Shown here one piece after another: positions 25,193 to 34,006 of a stretch of DNA of 64,000 bases. How positions within the stretch are numbered: position 1 is the stretch's first letter; each line of letters opens with the position of its first letter. This DNA is from Bryobacteraceae bacterium. Its GTDB lineage: Bacteria; Acidobacteriota; Terriglobia; Bryobacterales; Bryobacteraceae. The notes below the pieces were generated by a model. The model made no database searches. It was given only the letters and a program-made list of their open reading frames with translations, and had not been told where the DNA came from. A program made the translations under genes and the position numbers. The DNA is taken from NCBI GenBank assembly GCA_041394945.1, contig JAWKHH010000001.1, positions 1,178,001 to 1,242,000 of the forward strand, given 5' to 3'.

Positions 25193-26170
25193 CTAGGACT
25201 CCCGGCCCATCCTTAGGCTCTCGAAGTTGCTGGTGACCGCAAACGGTGTCATCACGGATTTGGGGCTTTCGCCGCGCTGTTCAATCTCAATTTCGCTTAT
25301 CGGTCCAATGTCCGCGGCCATCGCCAAATATCGGATTTTTTCCGGGTCGAGCCCCATCACTCGCGAGCAGGTGGCGTCCACCGCCGGCAGGTTCCCTCCC
25401 ATCACCACCACCCCGCACGGCTTCGCCCGGCCTTGGATCGGGCCGTTGCCTTCCATCCCGACGATCCCGTCGACGATGGCGAACGTATTTCGGAACTTCC
25501 TGCTCAGCCCGACGATGGATGCATCGATTCCCTGGTAGTGAAGCGGATTCTTCGGCCAGCCGTACACCGCTCCGGGAACCAGCCCGAAGAAGTTCTTCAT
25601 GGAGAGCGTCGCGCCCGCCCAGTGGTGGGTCTTCATTTTCGGCAGCGAGACGATCAGGTCCGCCGCCAGCAGGGTCTTCGAGAAATACATTTCCTCGTGG
25701 TCGTCGAGGAAGCCGGGCACGGCCGCCACTTCGTCTCGATTCAAATCCACGAACCGGCTCTCGAAATCCTTCACCGCGCGAAAATACCCGGCCTCCTCGG
25801 CCAGGTACAGCGTGTCGCGGCGATGGCCCGGCCCCTCGCCGATCCACACCTCGGCCGCTCCCAGCTTCCGGAAGAGCTCGTAGGCCGCCGCCACCACCGC
25901 CATGTTCGTGTTGATGCACGTCCCCGCATCGAACTCCACGAAGTTCGGCTTCAGCAGCACCCGCTTGCCGCGCGCCTCGAGCCCGCACAGTTGCGCTCCG
26001 CGCCAAAGGATATCGGTGAGGTCCGCCTCGTAGGAGGGCGCTCTCAGCACCGCCACGGTGCGCTTGCCGCCCCTCCAGCGCGCGGTCTCGCCGCTGCCGC
26101 CGCAGGAGGCGAGCCCCGCCGCTCCCGCCATTGTCAGCAGCGCCCCGCGCCGGTCCACTCGGTTACGCAT
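25193..26170 (-). CDS. DUF362 domain protein, exported (twin-arginine/lipoprotein-like)
   Basis: A 325-residue protein with N-terminal MRNRVDRRGALLTMAGAAG. This is a Tat-like leader ending in LASCGGSG, with a Cys that could be lipidated. DUF362 motifs follow: VLLKPNFVEFD, SLPKMKTHHWAGATLSMKNFFG and AVDATCSRVMGLDP. There is no ferredoxin cluster. Activity is unknown; the family is often linked with redox cofactors. The start 26170 with AGAGGA upstream begins 7 bases after the stop of the squalene-cyclase-repeat gene, so the two are co-transcribed. Confidence 0.87.
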   Translation of the reverse strand: MRNRVDRRGALLTMAGAAGLASCGGSGETARWRGGKRTVAVLRAPSYEADLTDILWRGAQLCGLEARGKRVLLKPNFVEFDAGTCINTNMAVVAAAYELFRKLGAAEVWIGEGPGHRRDTLYLAEEAGYFRAVKDFESRFVDLNRDEVAAVPGFLDDHEEMYFSKTLLAADLIVSLPKMKTHHWAGATLSMKNFFGLVPGAVYGWPKNPLHYQGIDASIVGLSRKFRNTFAIVDGIVGMEGNGPIQGRAKPCGVVVMGGNLPAVDATCSRVMGLDPEKIRYLAMAADIGPISEIEIEQRGESPKSVMTPFAVTSNFESLRMGRES

Positions 26171-26177
26171 CCATCCT

Positions 26178-27077
26178 CTAGCCATCCTTCCGCCCTCCCG
26201 GCGCGAGCAGCCCGAAATTGCCGCCGGCGGCCGCGATCGCCGCGATCGCCCGCACGCTCGTATCCCGCGACCCGGCGTCCACCCCGGCCGGCCACTCCGG
26301 CGGCGCAGCTCCGTTCAGGCGAAATCCCAGGGCCAGCCACGCGCGCGCCATCGGCGAACGCGCCGCGTTCCAGCGTTCGCGGAACCCGTCGAGCAGCGCC
26401 GGCGTGATCTCCCAGCGGCGCTGCAACGCATAGAGCGCCTGTCCCGTGCACTCCGGGTACGACGGCAGCGGCTCATCGAGCGCGATCCGGGCCCCGTAGT
26501 TCCACGCCCCGTCCTCGCACCGCCGGTCGAGCAGCATCCGCTCGCCCAACCGCACCCGCTCACCGATCTCTTCCGCCCGCCGGCGCACGGGTCCGGCCGC
26601 GGCCAGCTTCAGCGCCACCAGCGCGTGCGCCGTCGGCTCGAGCCACGAACTCGTCTCCGGAAACCACGACCATCCGTAGAACTCGGGATCGTACCCGGCC
26701 TTTCCACGAATCCGCTCCACCGCCCGCCGCCACGCTTTCCCTTCCGCCCCTCGCGCCTTGAGCAGCCAGTCGAGCGCGGCCTCCGCTTCCGGATCCCATT
26801 TCCCAGCCACCACGTGCGCCGTGATCCACAACGATGTCACCCATGACGAGGCGCGGACCGACGCCGCCGGAGCCACGCCGCCATCCTCGCGCCGCAGTGT
26901 CCGCATATAGACCCAGGCGCGATCCCCCACCGCCCGGTCCGCGTGCCCCCGCAGCGCCACCCACGCCCAGAACGTCGGCTCCATCCAGGACGCGCCCCCC
27001 ACCCGGTAGCCCCAGCCGCCGTCCGGGTTCTGGGCTCGTTCCAAATGGGCCAGCACCGATGGCGTCGCGGATTTCAT
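26178..27077 (-). CDS. Prenyltransferase/squalene-oxidase repeat protein
   Basis: A 299-residue helical protein with several QW-type repeats (QNPDGGWGYRVGG, DGGVAPAAS, EDGAWNYG). These form an alpha/alpha toroid as in squalene cyclases and protein prenyltransferase beta subunits. It lacks the DxDD motif of terpene cyclases, so it is probably a binding or scaffold protein. It is co-transcribed with the DUF362 gene, a pairing I recall from other acidobacterial genomes. It diverges from the small gene at 27140. Confidence 0.8.
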   Translation of the reverse strand: MKSATPSVLAHLERAQNPDGGWGYRVGGASWMEPTFWAWVALRGHADRAVGDRAWVYMRTLRREDGGVAPAASVRASSWVTSLWITAHVVAGKWDPEAEAALDWLLKARGAEGKAWRRAVERIRGKAGYDPEFYGWSWFPETSSWLEPTAHALVALKLAAAGPVRRRAEEIGERVRLGERMLLDRRCEDGAWNYGARIALDEPLPSYPECTGQALYALQRRWEITPALLDGFRERWNAARSPMARAWLALGFRLNGAAPPEWPAGVDAGSRDTSVRAIAAIAAAGGNFGLLAPGGRKDG

Positions 27078-27139
27078 CTTTCGTTAGATCGGCCACCAGG
27101 CCCTTCCCGATTAGCCGCCACCCGTACAATGAAGAGTGC

Positions 27140-27343
27140 ATGAACCCCTTTCAGGTCGTGAAGACCAACTGGGAACCCGGCGATACGCGTGAAGTGGAAG
27201 TCGGCCGCATCGAGCGCCAGGAGGGCCTGGAATACGACTCCTACCGCCGCGTCTACCTCGCCGACGGCCATGAATGGATGATCGCCGGCCAGATCATGAA
27301 GCCCGATGGCCGGAAATTCTACATCCTGGAATGCGTGGAATAA
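27140..27343 (+). CDS. Small hypothetical protein (67 aa)
   Basis: I do not recognise it. The 67 residues form a plausible small globular protein (MNPFQVVKTNWEPGD to YILECVE), acidic and without a signal peptide. It sits 1 base before the NlpC/P60 start, so the two are likely co-translated. The ATG at 27140 has only a weak GAAGAG upstream, and a TACAAT hexamer at 27125-27130 could make the mRNA nearly leaderless. The frame is open far upstream, but that part is antisense to the neighbour. Confidence 0.6.
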   Translation: MNPFQVVKTNWEPGDTREVEVGRIERQEGLEYDSYRRVYLADGHEWMIAGQIMKPDGRKFYILECVE

Positions 27344-27344
27344 C

Positions 27345-28160
27345 ATGCTCCTGCTCGCCACCTTCTGGATCGTCAGCCAACCCGTGGTGAACCTCCACGC
27401 CGATCCATCCCAGGACTCCGGCGTCTCCTCCCAAGCCATCTACGGTGCGCAACTCGAAGAAACGGCGAAAAAAGGGAAATGGATCCAAGTCCGCACCGCC
27501 GACCGGTACGCCGGCTGGGTCCGCAAGGACGGCCTGCGGAAAACGAAGGAACGAACCAAACAACCCGCCCGCACCGCGCGTGTCGATACGATCGCCGCCC
27601 ACCTCTACCGCGAGCCCGATGTCACGCGCCGCGCGCCCGTTCTGACCGTGCCGTACGAAGCCCGGCTGGCCGTGGTCGCCGAGCCAGACGACCGCTGGAT
27701 CGAAGTCCGGCTCGTCGACGGGAAGCGCGCCTACGTCCAGCGCGGCGACATCTCCTTCGACGACCAGCCGCTGCCGATCGAAGCCATTGACACCCTCAGC
27801 CGGCGCTTTCTGGGCCTTCCGTACACCTGGGGCGGGGCTTCCAGCTTCGGTTACGACTGCTCCGGATTCACTCAAATGCTCTGCCGGCGACGCGGCATCT
27901 CCATTCCCCGCGACTCCCGCCCGCAATCGCAATGGGACGGCGCGGAAACGGTGGAACGAACCAATCTGCGTCCCGGCGATCTGCTCTTTTTCGGACCCGA
28001 GCCCGGCCGTATCAACCACACTGGCTACTACCTGGGCAGCGGCGAATTCATCCACGCCACCGCATGGCGGAAACCCCGCATCCAGGTGAGCCGCCTCGAC
28101 GACCCGCACTGGCGCGAACTACTCCGCGTCTGCCGCCGTCCCAAGGAGCCAACGAAATGA
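27345..28160 (+). CDS. Secreted NlpC/P60 peptidase with SH3 domains
   Basis: A 271-residue protein with a signal-like N-terminus (MLLLATFWIVSQPVV), two bacterial SH3-like domains (about 20-65 and 75-130) and a C-terminal NlpC/P60 domain. Its catalytic Cys is C172 in FGYDCSGF, with the catalytic His at about H225 (NHTGYYLG) and a third polar His in FIHATAW. Enzymes of this layout cut gamma-D-glutamyl-diamino-acid bonds in peptidoglycan stem peptides. It follows the 67-residue gene by 1 base and overlaps the dipeptide epimerase gene by 4 bases (ATGA), pointing to a murein-peptide salvage unit. Confidence 0.92.
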   Translation: MLLLATFWIVSQPVVNLHADPSQDSGVSSQAIYGAQLEETAKKGKWIQVRTADRYAGWVRKDGLRKTKERTKQPARTARVDTIAAHLYREPDVTRRAPVLTVPYEARLAVVAEPDDRWIEVRLVDGKRAYVQRGDISFDDQPLPIEAIDTLSRRFLGLPYTWGGASSFGYDCSGFTQMLCRRRGISIPRDSRPQSQWDGAETVERTNLRPGDLLFFGPEPGRINHTGYYLGSGEFIHATAWRKPRIQVSRLDDPHWRELLRVCRRPKEPTK

Positions 28161-29245
28161 CTCGCCGCCACTGCCTGCTCGCTCCCGCGCTCTTCGCCGC
28201 CCGTCCGGCGGAGGCCGCGCCGCAGACGCGCTTCCGGATCCAGACGGTCCGCCTGAACCTGCGCCACACGTGGACGACGACGATGTCCTCCTCCGATCAC
28301 CGGCAGGTGATCTACTTTCTGCTCTCGAGCGGCAACATGTCGGGCATCGGCGAGGGCGCGCCAATCGTTCGCTACGGCGAGTCCGCCGAGCAGGCGCAGC
28401 GCTACGCCAAGGCCATCGCCGGCGTGCTCGATAGCGCGGACCTGATGCAGTACCGGAAAACGATCGCCGCCGTTCACGCCCGGCTCGAAAACCAATGGGC
28501 GCTGAAATCGGCCGTCGACATCGCCATTCACGACTGGGTCGGCCAGCAGTTCGGCCAGCCGATCTGGCGGCTGCTCGGGCTCGACCCGCTGGCGACGCCG
28601 GTGACAAGCTTTTCGATCGGCATCGATACGCCCGAGATCACGAAACAGAAGGTGCGCGAGGCGGAGGCGTATCCGGTGCTGAAGATCAAGGTTGGCCTCG
28701 ACAGCGACGAGGCGACCATCGACGCCGTTCGCTCGGTGACGAAGAAGCCGCTGCGCGTCGACGCCAACGAAGGCTGGAAGGACAAGGAAACCGCGGTCCG
28801 CAAGATCAACTGGCTCGAGAAGCAGGGGGTGGAGTTCGTCGAACAGCCGATGCCGGCGGCGATGCTCGACGAGGTGAACTGGGTCCGCAAACGGGTTCAC
28901 GTGCCGATCGTTGCCGACGAAGCATGCCTCCACCCGGCCGACATCCCGAAGCTCGCGCCCTACTACGACGGCGTCAATATCAAACTCGACAAGTGCGGCG
29001 GGATGCTCGAGGGGCTGCGGATGATCGAGACCGCCCGCTCGCTCGGCCTGAAGACGATGCTCGGCTGCATGATCTCGTCGTCGGTGGCGATCACCGCGGC
29101 GGCGCAGCTTTCGCCGCTCGTCGACTGGGCGGATCTTGACGGGAACCTGCTGATCGGCAACGACCCCTATCGCGGCGTGACCGTGGAATCGGGCAAACTG
29201 ATCCTGCCGGCCGCCGCGGGACTCGGGTTGAAGCCGGCGGCCTGA
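28157..29245 (+). CDS. Dipeptide epimerase (L-Ala-D/L-Glu epimerase-like, enolase superfamily)
   Basis: A 362-residue enolase-superfamily protein with an N-terminal leader of signal type (RRHCLLAPALFAARPAEAA). The N-terminal capping domain is followed by the barrel. The K-x-K acid/base motif is LKIKVG, metal ligands lie in DANEGWK, EQP and DEACLH, and the C-terminal Lys in IKLDKCGG. This matches L-Ala-D/L-Glu epimerases, which convert murein-derived L-Ala-D-Glu to L-Ala-L-Glu. The 4-base overlap with NlpC/P60 supports that role. Odd: the exported form, since characterised enzymes are cytoplasmic. Confidence 0.88.
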   Translation: MTRRHCLLAPALFAARPAEAAPQTRFRIQTVRLNLRHTWTTTMSSSDHRQVIYFLLSSGNMSGIGEGAPIVRYGESAEQAQRYAKAIAGVLDSADLMQYRKTIAAVHARLENQWALKSAVDIAIHDWVGQQFGQPIWRLLGLDPLATPVTSFSIGIDTPEITKQKVREAEAYPVLKIKVGLDSDEATIDAVRSVTKKPLRVDANEGWKDKETAVRKINWLEKQGVEFVEQPMPAAMLDEVNWVRKRVHVPIVADEACLHPADIPKLAPYYDGVNIKLDKCGGMLEGLRMIETARSLGLKTMLGCMISSSVAITAAAQLSPLVDWADLDGNLLIGNDPYRGVTVESGKLILPAAAGLGLKPAA

Positions 29246-29251
29246 CCGCCG

Positions 29252-29926
29252 CTACTTCACCGGCTTGCCCGCTTCGAGCAGCGCAACCGCGGACTCGAGG
29301 TTCTTTCTGTTCATCGGGTCCGGCGCCTGAGCAAGCGCCTTGCGGGCGTGTTCAAGGGCAGCCGGATAGTTGCCCGCGCCGGACTCGGCGCCCATCATTC
29401 CGATATGCGTGGGCCACACCTCGCCGAACCGTTTGCAGTTCATGCGGAAGATCCGGAACGCCTCCTCGCTCTTGCCCGTGGCCTGCAACTGCACGGGCAC
29501 TGCCAGTTCCTCCCACTGAAATTCCAACGTGGCCTCGTCCGGGAGGCGCCGCGTGAACTCATAGCTGAGCCATTCCCGGAACGGAATCGCGCGCGGTTTC
29601 ACCATCACGCGCAACGCGTCTTCCGACTCCCGGTACGGTGTTCTCATTCGCTCCGGCGCCCACGGTCCGCCCGGCGGCGAGTTTCCGGCCTTCGACGAGG
29701 ACGTCGTGGTCGGCGGCGAATACGGAGCCCACCCCAGATCTTGCCGCGCCGGTCCTCACCGGATGGGTCCCGTGACGCGCGGACTGCTGTACTCGACGGC
29801 CACGGCCAGGACCGATATACTGCGTCGCCGCAGCTTTTTGATTGTTGCCGCTAAGGGAAGCGTGAGGCTGGGGACCTGGGCCGAGGCGGCCGCGGCGGCG
29901 AGCAGGAGCAAAGCGATTCGCGCCAT
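29252..29926 (-). pseudogene. Decayed DUF2911 protein gene with several frameshifts and deletions
   Basis: Minus-strand pieces of one DUF2911 protein lie in order but in different frames. They begin with a signal peptide from ATG 29926 (MARIALLLLAAAAASAQVPS). SGNNQKAAATQYIG follows (about 29852-29811), then VAVEYSSPRVTGPIR (from 29803), GEDRRGKIWG (from 29760), and VFAADHDVLVEGRKLAAG (about 29730-29670). The last block, open from 29647 to the stop at 29252, is EDALRVMVKP to WEELAVPVQL plus a TPR-like tail. Stretches of about 30 and 25 residues that the family usually has between these blocks are missing. At least four frame changes make sequencing error unlikely as the only cause. The 131-codon frame at 29252-29647 should not be annotated as a gene. 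Confidence 0.85.
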
Positions 29927-30004
29927 GACCTCGAACGGACGCCGAACCGGCCCGCGCGGTCTCCTGGTTTGGGGCCGGTGGCGTGGAATCCGGGGCCGGG
30001 GGCG

Positions 30005-31297
30005 CTATCGCCGCGCTGCGGCCGCCACGGGTTCGGGAGTCTCTTCCGGGGCCGGCTTGCGGATGCGCCCGTCGAGATACGCGCAGACCATGTCCTCGCG
30101 CGCCTTGGTGTGCGCCGGCGAACCGGGCTGCAAGCCGAGATGCGCGATGTCGCGATCCGTGATCTCCGTCGCGCCGAGCAGGTATTTTTGCAGGTAGTTC
30201 TTGATCCGATCCTGCACCAGGCGCTGGCCGCTGCGCATGGCAAGCAGGAGGATATCCTCGCCCGGCACCTCACGCAGCGCCTTGTAGACCAGCGACGCAC
30301 GGTTGAGCTTTGCCGACTTCAAAGCCGCCTCGAGCTTCTTCACGCGGGCCGCCAGTTTCCCCCAGGCCTCGGTGTCCTTCTTCGGAATGCCAAGGTTCTT
30401 GATGAGCTGGCTTTTCTCGGTAGCCGTCCACTTCTCGGTAAGCACGTGGAAAAAGAGGCCGAAGGTTTCCGCGCGGAACGGGATGCCGAACGGGATCATC
30501 TGCCGGACGCGGGAAAGCTTGGCGAACCCGGCTTCGTTCAGTTTCGGACCGGACATCGCCGGGGAAAACACGGTGAGCAGCTTTTCGCGGTCGAGTTCGG
30601 CCAGCACGAGTTCCGGATTGGGCTCGTCGGCGATCTTCCGCAATTCCTCGAGCAGGCGCTTCGCCGGGATCTTCTTCTCGAGCCCAACCTGCCGCGCGCT
30701 CTCGTATTGGGAACGGGTGCGCGGGTCGATGTCCATGTTCATCCGTACGCGGAAACGGAACATGCGCAGCATCCGCGACGGGTCGTCGTAAAGGGTCTGG
30801 CTCGAGTTGGCGCGAAGCTCGCGGCGCTCGAGATCGCCCAGCCCGTTGGTGGGGTCGAGCAGCAGCCCGCGGGAGGCGCGGTTGAGTGAAAGCGCCACCG
30901 AGTTGACGGTGAAGTCCCGGCCGTAGAGATCGTCATGAATCGTGGCCGGACGGATGGTCGGCTTGCTGCCGGGCTTCCCGTAGCGGGCGTCGTGGGCCAT
31001 GGATATCTCCGCGCGGACGCTGTTGGCGAAACGCAATTCCGTCGCGCGGCGAAACTCGTCGCTCCACAACTCTTCGGCGCCCATCTTGCGGGTGAGCCAG
31101 TGAATCACGCGTTGGGCATTGCCTTCCACGACGAAATCGAGATCGCGGATCGGGAACCCGCCCAGCATGTCGCGCATCGCGCCGCCCGCGAGAAAAACGC
31201 GGACGCCCACCTGCTCGGCGGCGGCTTCGACATCCGCAACCACCTGGTTTTGTTCCGGGCTCAGATGGCTTTCGAGCATGAACATGTAGTCGCTCAT
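30005..31297 (-). CDS. cca: CCA-adding enzyme / poly(A) polymerase family nucleotidyltransferase
   Basis: A 430-residue class II nucleotidyltransferase. The head domain carries LAGGAMRDMLGG (37-47) and the metal-binding D-L-D in IRDLDFVVEG (50-59). Motif GRDFTVNSVAL and the DDPSRMLRMFRF segment for template-independent nucleotide choice follow, then the helical tRNA-binding body. It adds or repairs the CCA end of tRNAs in the cytoplasm. There is no HD domain. It lies 39 bases downstream of the Xer gene on the same strand. Confidence 0.9.
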   Translation of the reverse strand: MSDYMFMLESHLSPEQNQVVADVEAAAEQVGVRVFLAGGAMRDMLGGFPIRDLDFVVEGNAQRVIHWLTRKMGAEELWSDEFRRATELRFANSVRAEISMAHDARYGKPGSKPTIRPATIHDDLYGRDFTVNSVALSLNRASRGLLLDPTNGLGDLERRELRANSSQTLYDDPSRMLRMFRFRVRMNMDIDPRTRSQYESARQVGLEKKIPAKRLLEELRKIADEPNPELVLAELDREKLLTVFSPAMSGPKLNEAGFAKLSRVRQMIPFGIPFRAETFGLFFHVLTEKWTATEKSQLIKNLGIPKKDTEAWGKLAARVKKLEAALKSAKLNRASLVYKALREVPGEDILLLAMRSGQRLVQDRIKNYLQKYLLGATEITDRDIAHLGLQPGSPAHTKAREDMVCAYLDGRIRKPAPEETPEPVAAAARR

Positions 31298-31336
31298 GGC
31301 TATTTGTGCTCCACGGACACCACCGCGGCCGGCGGC

Positions 31337-32233
31337 TCAAGCTCGAGGATGGTGGTCATCGATTGTCTTCCTCAGTCTGGTTCGCATCACGTGCGTGTAG
31401 ATTTGTGTGGTGGCGATGTCGGCGTGTCCGAGCATCGTCTGGACGCTGCGCAGGTCCGCTCCGCCTTCGAGCAGGTGCGTGGCGAAGGTGTGCCGCAACA
31501 AGTGCGGCGTGAGCGGCGCTCCGATTCCGGCGGTGAGTCCGTAGTGCCGGAGGTTTTTCCAAAAGGCCTGCCGCGTCAGCGGACCGCCGCGGGCGGTTAC
31601 GAACAGATACCTGCTTTGCCGGCCCTTCAGAAGGGCCCCGCGGCCCGATTCGAGCCATTCGCGAATGGCCGCCACCGCCTGGCGCCCCACGGGAATCAGC
31701 CGCTGCTTGCTGCCTTTGCCCGTGACGCGCACGATGCCCATCTCGAGATTGATGTCGCGCACCTCCACCCCGCAAAGCTCGCTCACGCGCGGGCCGGACG
31801 CGTAGAGCAGGTGGAGCATCGCGCGGTCCCGCAGTCCGCCGGGCGTATTGGCGGGCGGCGCGGCGAGCAGCCGCTCGAGATCTTCGGTCCCTAAGCGCTT
31901 TGGCAAGGAGCGCCCCTGGCGAGGCATCGGGATTGACCCGACCGGGTCCGCCGAGATTCGCCCCTCGCGCAGGAGGAATGCGTAGAAGTTGCGGAGCGTG
32001 GTGAGGCGGCGGGCGATGGAACGGCTGGCCAGGCCCGACCCGTACATCGCGTCGAGGTATTTGCCGATCGATCCACCCGCTTCGTCGGCCGAAATATTGT
32101 TTTTTCTTAAGAAAGCGCAGAAATCAGACAGGTCCCGGCGATAGGCCGCGATGGAGTTTGCGGCCAGACCCTTTTCGACTCGACAAAAGCCGAGAAACGC
32201 CTCCACGAGAGGCTCGATCGCGGGCAGCGGCAT
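31337..32233 (-). CDS. xerD: Site-specific tyrosine recombinase XerC/XerD
   Basis: A 298-residue recombinase of exactly the Xer length. The N-terminal SAM-like DNA-binding domain is at 1-90. The catalytic set is complete: R149, K173, H244, R247, H270 and nucleophile Y279 (TTQIYTHV). It resolves chromosome dimers at dif together with FtsK. I cannot separate XerC from XerD by eye; XerD is the more common single annotation in related genomes. The start at 32233 is preceded by a sigma-70-like promoter and diverges from the gene at 32297. No integrase-type neighbours or attachment repeats are seen, so it is a housekeeping copy. Confidence 0.92.
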   Translation of the reverse strand: MPLPAIEPLVEAFLGFCRVEKGLAANSIAAYRRDLSDFCAFLRKNNISADEAGGSIGKYLDAMYGSGLASRSIARRLTTLRNFYAFLLREGRISADPVGSIPMPRQGRSLPKRLGTEDLERLLAAPPANTPGGLRDRAMLHLLYASGPRVSELCGVEVRDINLEMGIVRVTGKGSKQRLIPVGRQAVAAIREWLESGRGALLKGRQSRYLFVTARGGPLTRQAFWKNLRHYGLTAGIGAPLTPHLLRHTFATHLLEGGADLRSVQTMLGHADIATTQIYTHVMRTRLRKTIDDHHPRA

Positions 32234-32245
32234 TGAGCCAATGAT

Positions 32246-32273
32246 ACAATACTCAGGAAATTGTTTTAAACAA
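32246..32273 (-). promoter_or_regulatory. Sigma-70-like promoter of xerD
   Basis: On the minus strand TTGTTT (32273-32268) and TATTGT (32251-32246) are separated by 16 bases. The -10 ends 13 bases before the xerD ATG, leaving a very short leader. The overlapping TACAAT on the plus strand (32245-32250) could serve the divergent gene. Confidence 0.5.
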
Positions 32274-32296
32274 GTCCTTCCAGAAGAGGTCTGTCG

Positions 32297-32785
32297 GTGT
32301 CGGCTTCGACGATGAAGAAAGTGGTGATCTACCGGTTCGATCGCGAATCCGTGGCCGGTTTCGTCAATCCGCAAGATTGGCTGCGCGCCGCGCACCTCGA
32401 ACTCATCACGCCGGCAGGAATGGTGGCCACGGTTCCATACGGAGAAGTGAAACTCGTTTGTTTTGTTAGGGATTTTGAAAATACGGACTGGAAGACCGAG
32501 CGCCGCAAATTCAGCTCCCGCCCCAAGACCGAAGGCCTCTGGGTCCAGGCGCGGTTCAAGGACCACGACTGGGTGGAAGGCATCCTTCCGAACGATTTGT
32601 GCCAGACCGACCCGCAAGGGTTTCTCTTCGCGCCTCCCGATGCCTCATCCAACACCCAGCGTGTCTTCATTCCTCGTAACGCATTGGTGGAGTTCAAGAT
32701 CCTGGGCGTGATCGGCATCGGCAAAGAGAAAAAAGCGGCATCGGCCGCCGCCGGCGACGTACAAATCGGCCTTTTCGAAACTTAA
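32297..32785 (+). CDS. Hypothetical protein (DUF6982-like, 157-162 aa)
   Basis: A protein of 162 residues from GTG 32297, or 157 from ATG 32312. It contains two similar halves. Each begins with a short beta pattern (VVIYRFDRESVAGFV; WVQARFKDHDWVEGIL) of the kind seen in small acidobacterial proteins described as lambda/DUF6982-like. I cannot confirm the family. No signal peptide, so it is cytoplasmic. A GAAGAGG site lies upstream. Its stop is 3 bases from the convergent TPR gene. Confidence 0.65.
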   Translation: MSASTMKKVVIYRFDRESVAGFVNPQDWLRAAHLELITPAGMVATVPYGEVKLVCFVRDFENTDWKTERRKFSSRPKTEGLWVQARFKDHDWVEGILPNDLCQTDPQGFLFAPPDASSNTQRVFIPRNALVEFKILGVIGIGKEKKAASAAAGDVQIGLFET

Positions 32786-32787
32786 CC

Positions 32788-33972
32788 TTAAGATTTGCTA
32801 CGGGAATACGGTTTCCGCAGGTAGCCCTCGGCTTCTTTCGCCCGGTACGAGCCCGGGGCGTAGTCAACTGCCTTCCGGTAGGCGGCGACGGCGAGTTGCC
32901 GCTGGCCTTTCATATCATAGGTTTGCCCCAGACGCACCCATGCCGTCACGCCCGTATTCGGGTCCAGCGCGTCAGCTTTGGCGGTCACGGCGCGGAGGTT
33001 GCGAAGAGCGCCGTCGAAGTCGCGATACCAGAACTGGACGGTGCCGCGGAAGTAGAGGATCTTTTCGGCCGGGAGCACAGCGAATCCGGGCGTGCCGGCT
33101 TGCTTCAGTCTCTCCACCTCGTCGATGGCGGCGAGCGCGGCGTCCTTCTGGCCAAGGTCCGAGTACATCTGCGCCAGTTCGAATCGCAGCAGGTAGTTGC
33201 GGGGGTAGCGCTGGAGCAGGCTTTTGAGTAGCGGGACAGCGTCGCCGGGACGCTTCTCGCGGCGGTAGATGGTGGCGAGCAGGATCGCCGCGTCGTCGGC
33301 GTTGCGGTCGCCCTTGCCGCGGACTTCACGGAGCGTCGCGATCCCGCGTTCCTTGTCGCCGCGGAATCCGACGAGGAATCCGAGAAACCGGTAGTGCCAC
33401 GGGAGGCTGCCGACGACATAGTCGTGCGCGCCCTGCGTCAGCTTGGCGTCGATAAAGGCCGGGTCGAGTTCGGTGACCTTGTCGTGCAGCTTGCGGCTCT
33501 CGGTGGCCTGGCGCAGCGCGTCCATCCAGGCCTTGCGAACCAGGAAATCGTAGTTGGCGCGCAGCCCGTGGGCGACGCCTTCGAAGTAGAGCGCTTCCTT
33601 GTCGTTGGGGTTCTTCGCCAGCCGCTCCTGGCAGAGGCGTACCGACGTGCCAATGGCGCCTTCGAACTCTTCGACATCGGCGGGCGAGGGATTCATCTTC
33701 TCGCGGCGAAGGAAGGCGTTGCCGCCGGTGACGAGTTCGGTTTCGAGCGCGCCGGCGCGCTGCATTTCGCGATAGAGAATCGTCTGCGCGATGTGATTCT
33801 GGAAGGCCGGGTTATTGGGAGCCGAGCGCGCGAGTTCGCGGAAATCCTTGAGGGCGGCGTCGAACTCGAGGTTGTAGAAATGGTCGAAGCCCTGTTGTTC
33901 CGTGGCGGCCGAAAGCAGGAGGGGCAAGGCGCCGGCGAGCGCAAGGCTGAGGAAGTGGCGCACTGGTTTCAT
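32788..33972 (-). CDS. Secreted TPR-repeat protein
   Basis: A 394-residue protein with a signal peptide (MKPVRHFLSLALAGALPLLLSAA). TPR-type helix pairs run along most of its length, clearest at FDAALKDFRELARSAPNN, AVPLLKSLLQRYPRN and AVAAYRKAVDYAPGSY. It is probably a periplasmic protein-interaction scaffold. No catalytic domain is seen. The ATG 33972 is chosen because the signal peptide starts there; no clear ribosome site precedes it. It diverges from the LRR gene at 34007 with only 34 bases between the starts. Confidence 0.8.
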   Translation of the reverse strand: MKPVRHFLSLALAGALPLLLSAATEQQGFDHFYNLEFDAALKDFRELARSAPNNPAFQNHIAQTILYREMQRAGALETELVTGGNAFLRREKMNPSPADVEEFEGAIGTSVRLCQERLAKNPNDKEALYFEGVAHGLRANYDFLVRKAWMDALRQATESRKLHDKVTELDPAFIDAKLTQGAHDYVVGSLPWHYRFLGFLVGFRGDKERGIATLREVRGKGDRNADDAAILLATIYRREKRPGDAVPLLKSLLQRYPRNYLLRFELAQMYSDLGQKDAALAAIDEVERLKQAGTPGFAVLPAEKILYFRGTVQFWYRDFDGALRNLRAVTAKADALDPNTGVTAWVRLGQTYDMKGQRQLAVAAYRKAVDYAPGSYRAKEAEGYLRKPYSRSKS

Positions 33973-34006
33973 GGTAACGTCATTCTGAAAGGAGCCATGT
34001 AACACG

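Noticed and set aside
29252..29647. Stand-alone 131-codon gene
   Set aside because: It is the last in-frame block of the DUF2911 pseudogene and has no start signals.
31337..32233. Mobile-element integrase
   Set aside because: The length and catalytic set fit a housekeeping Xer protein, and no attachment repeats or phage genes are nearby.
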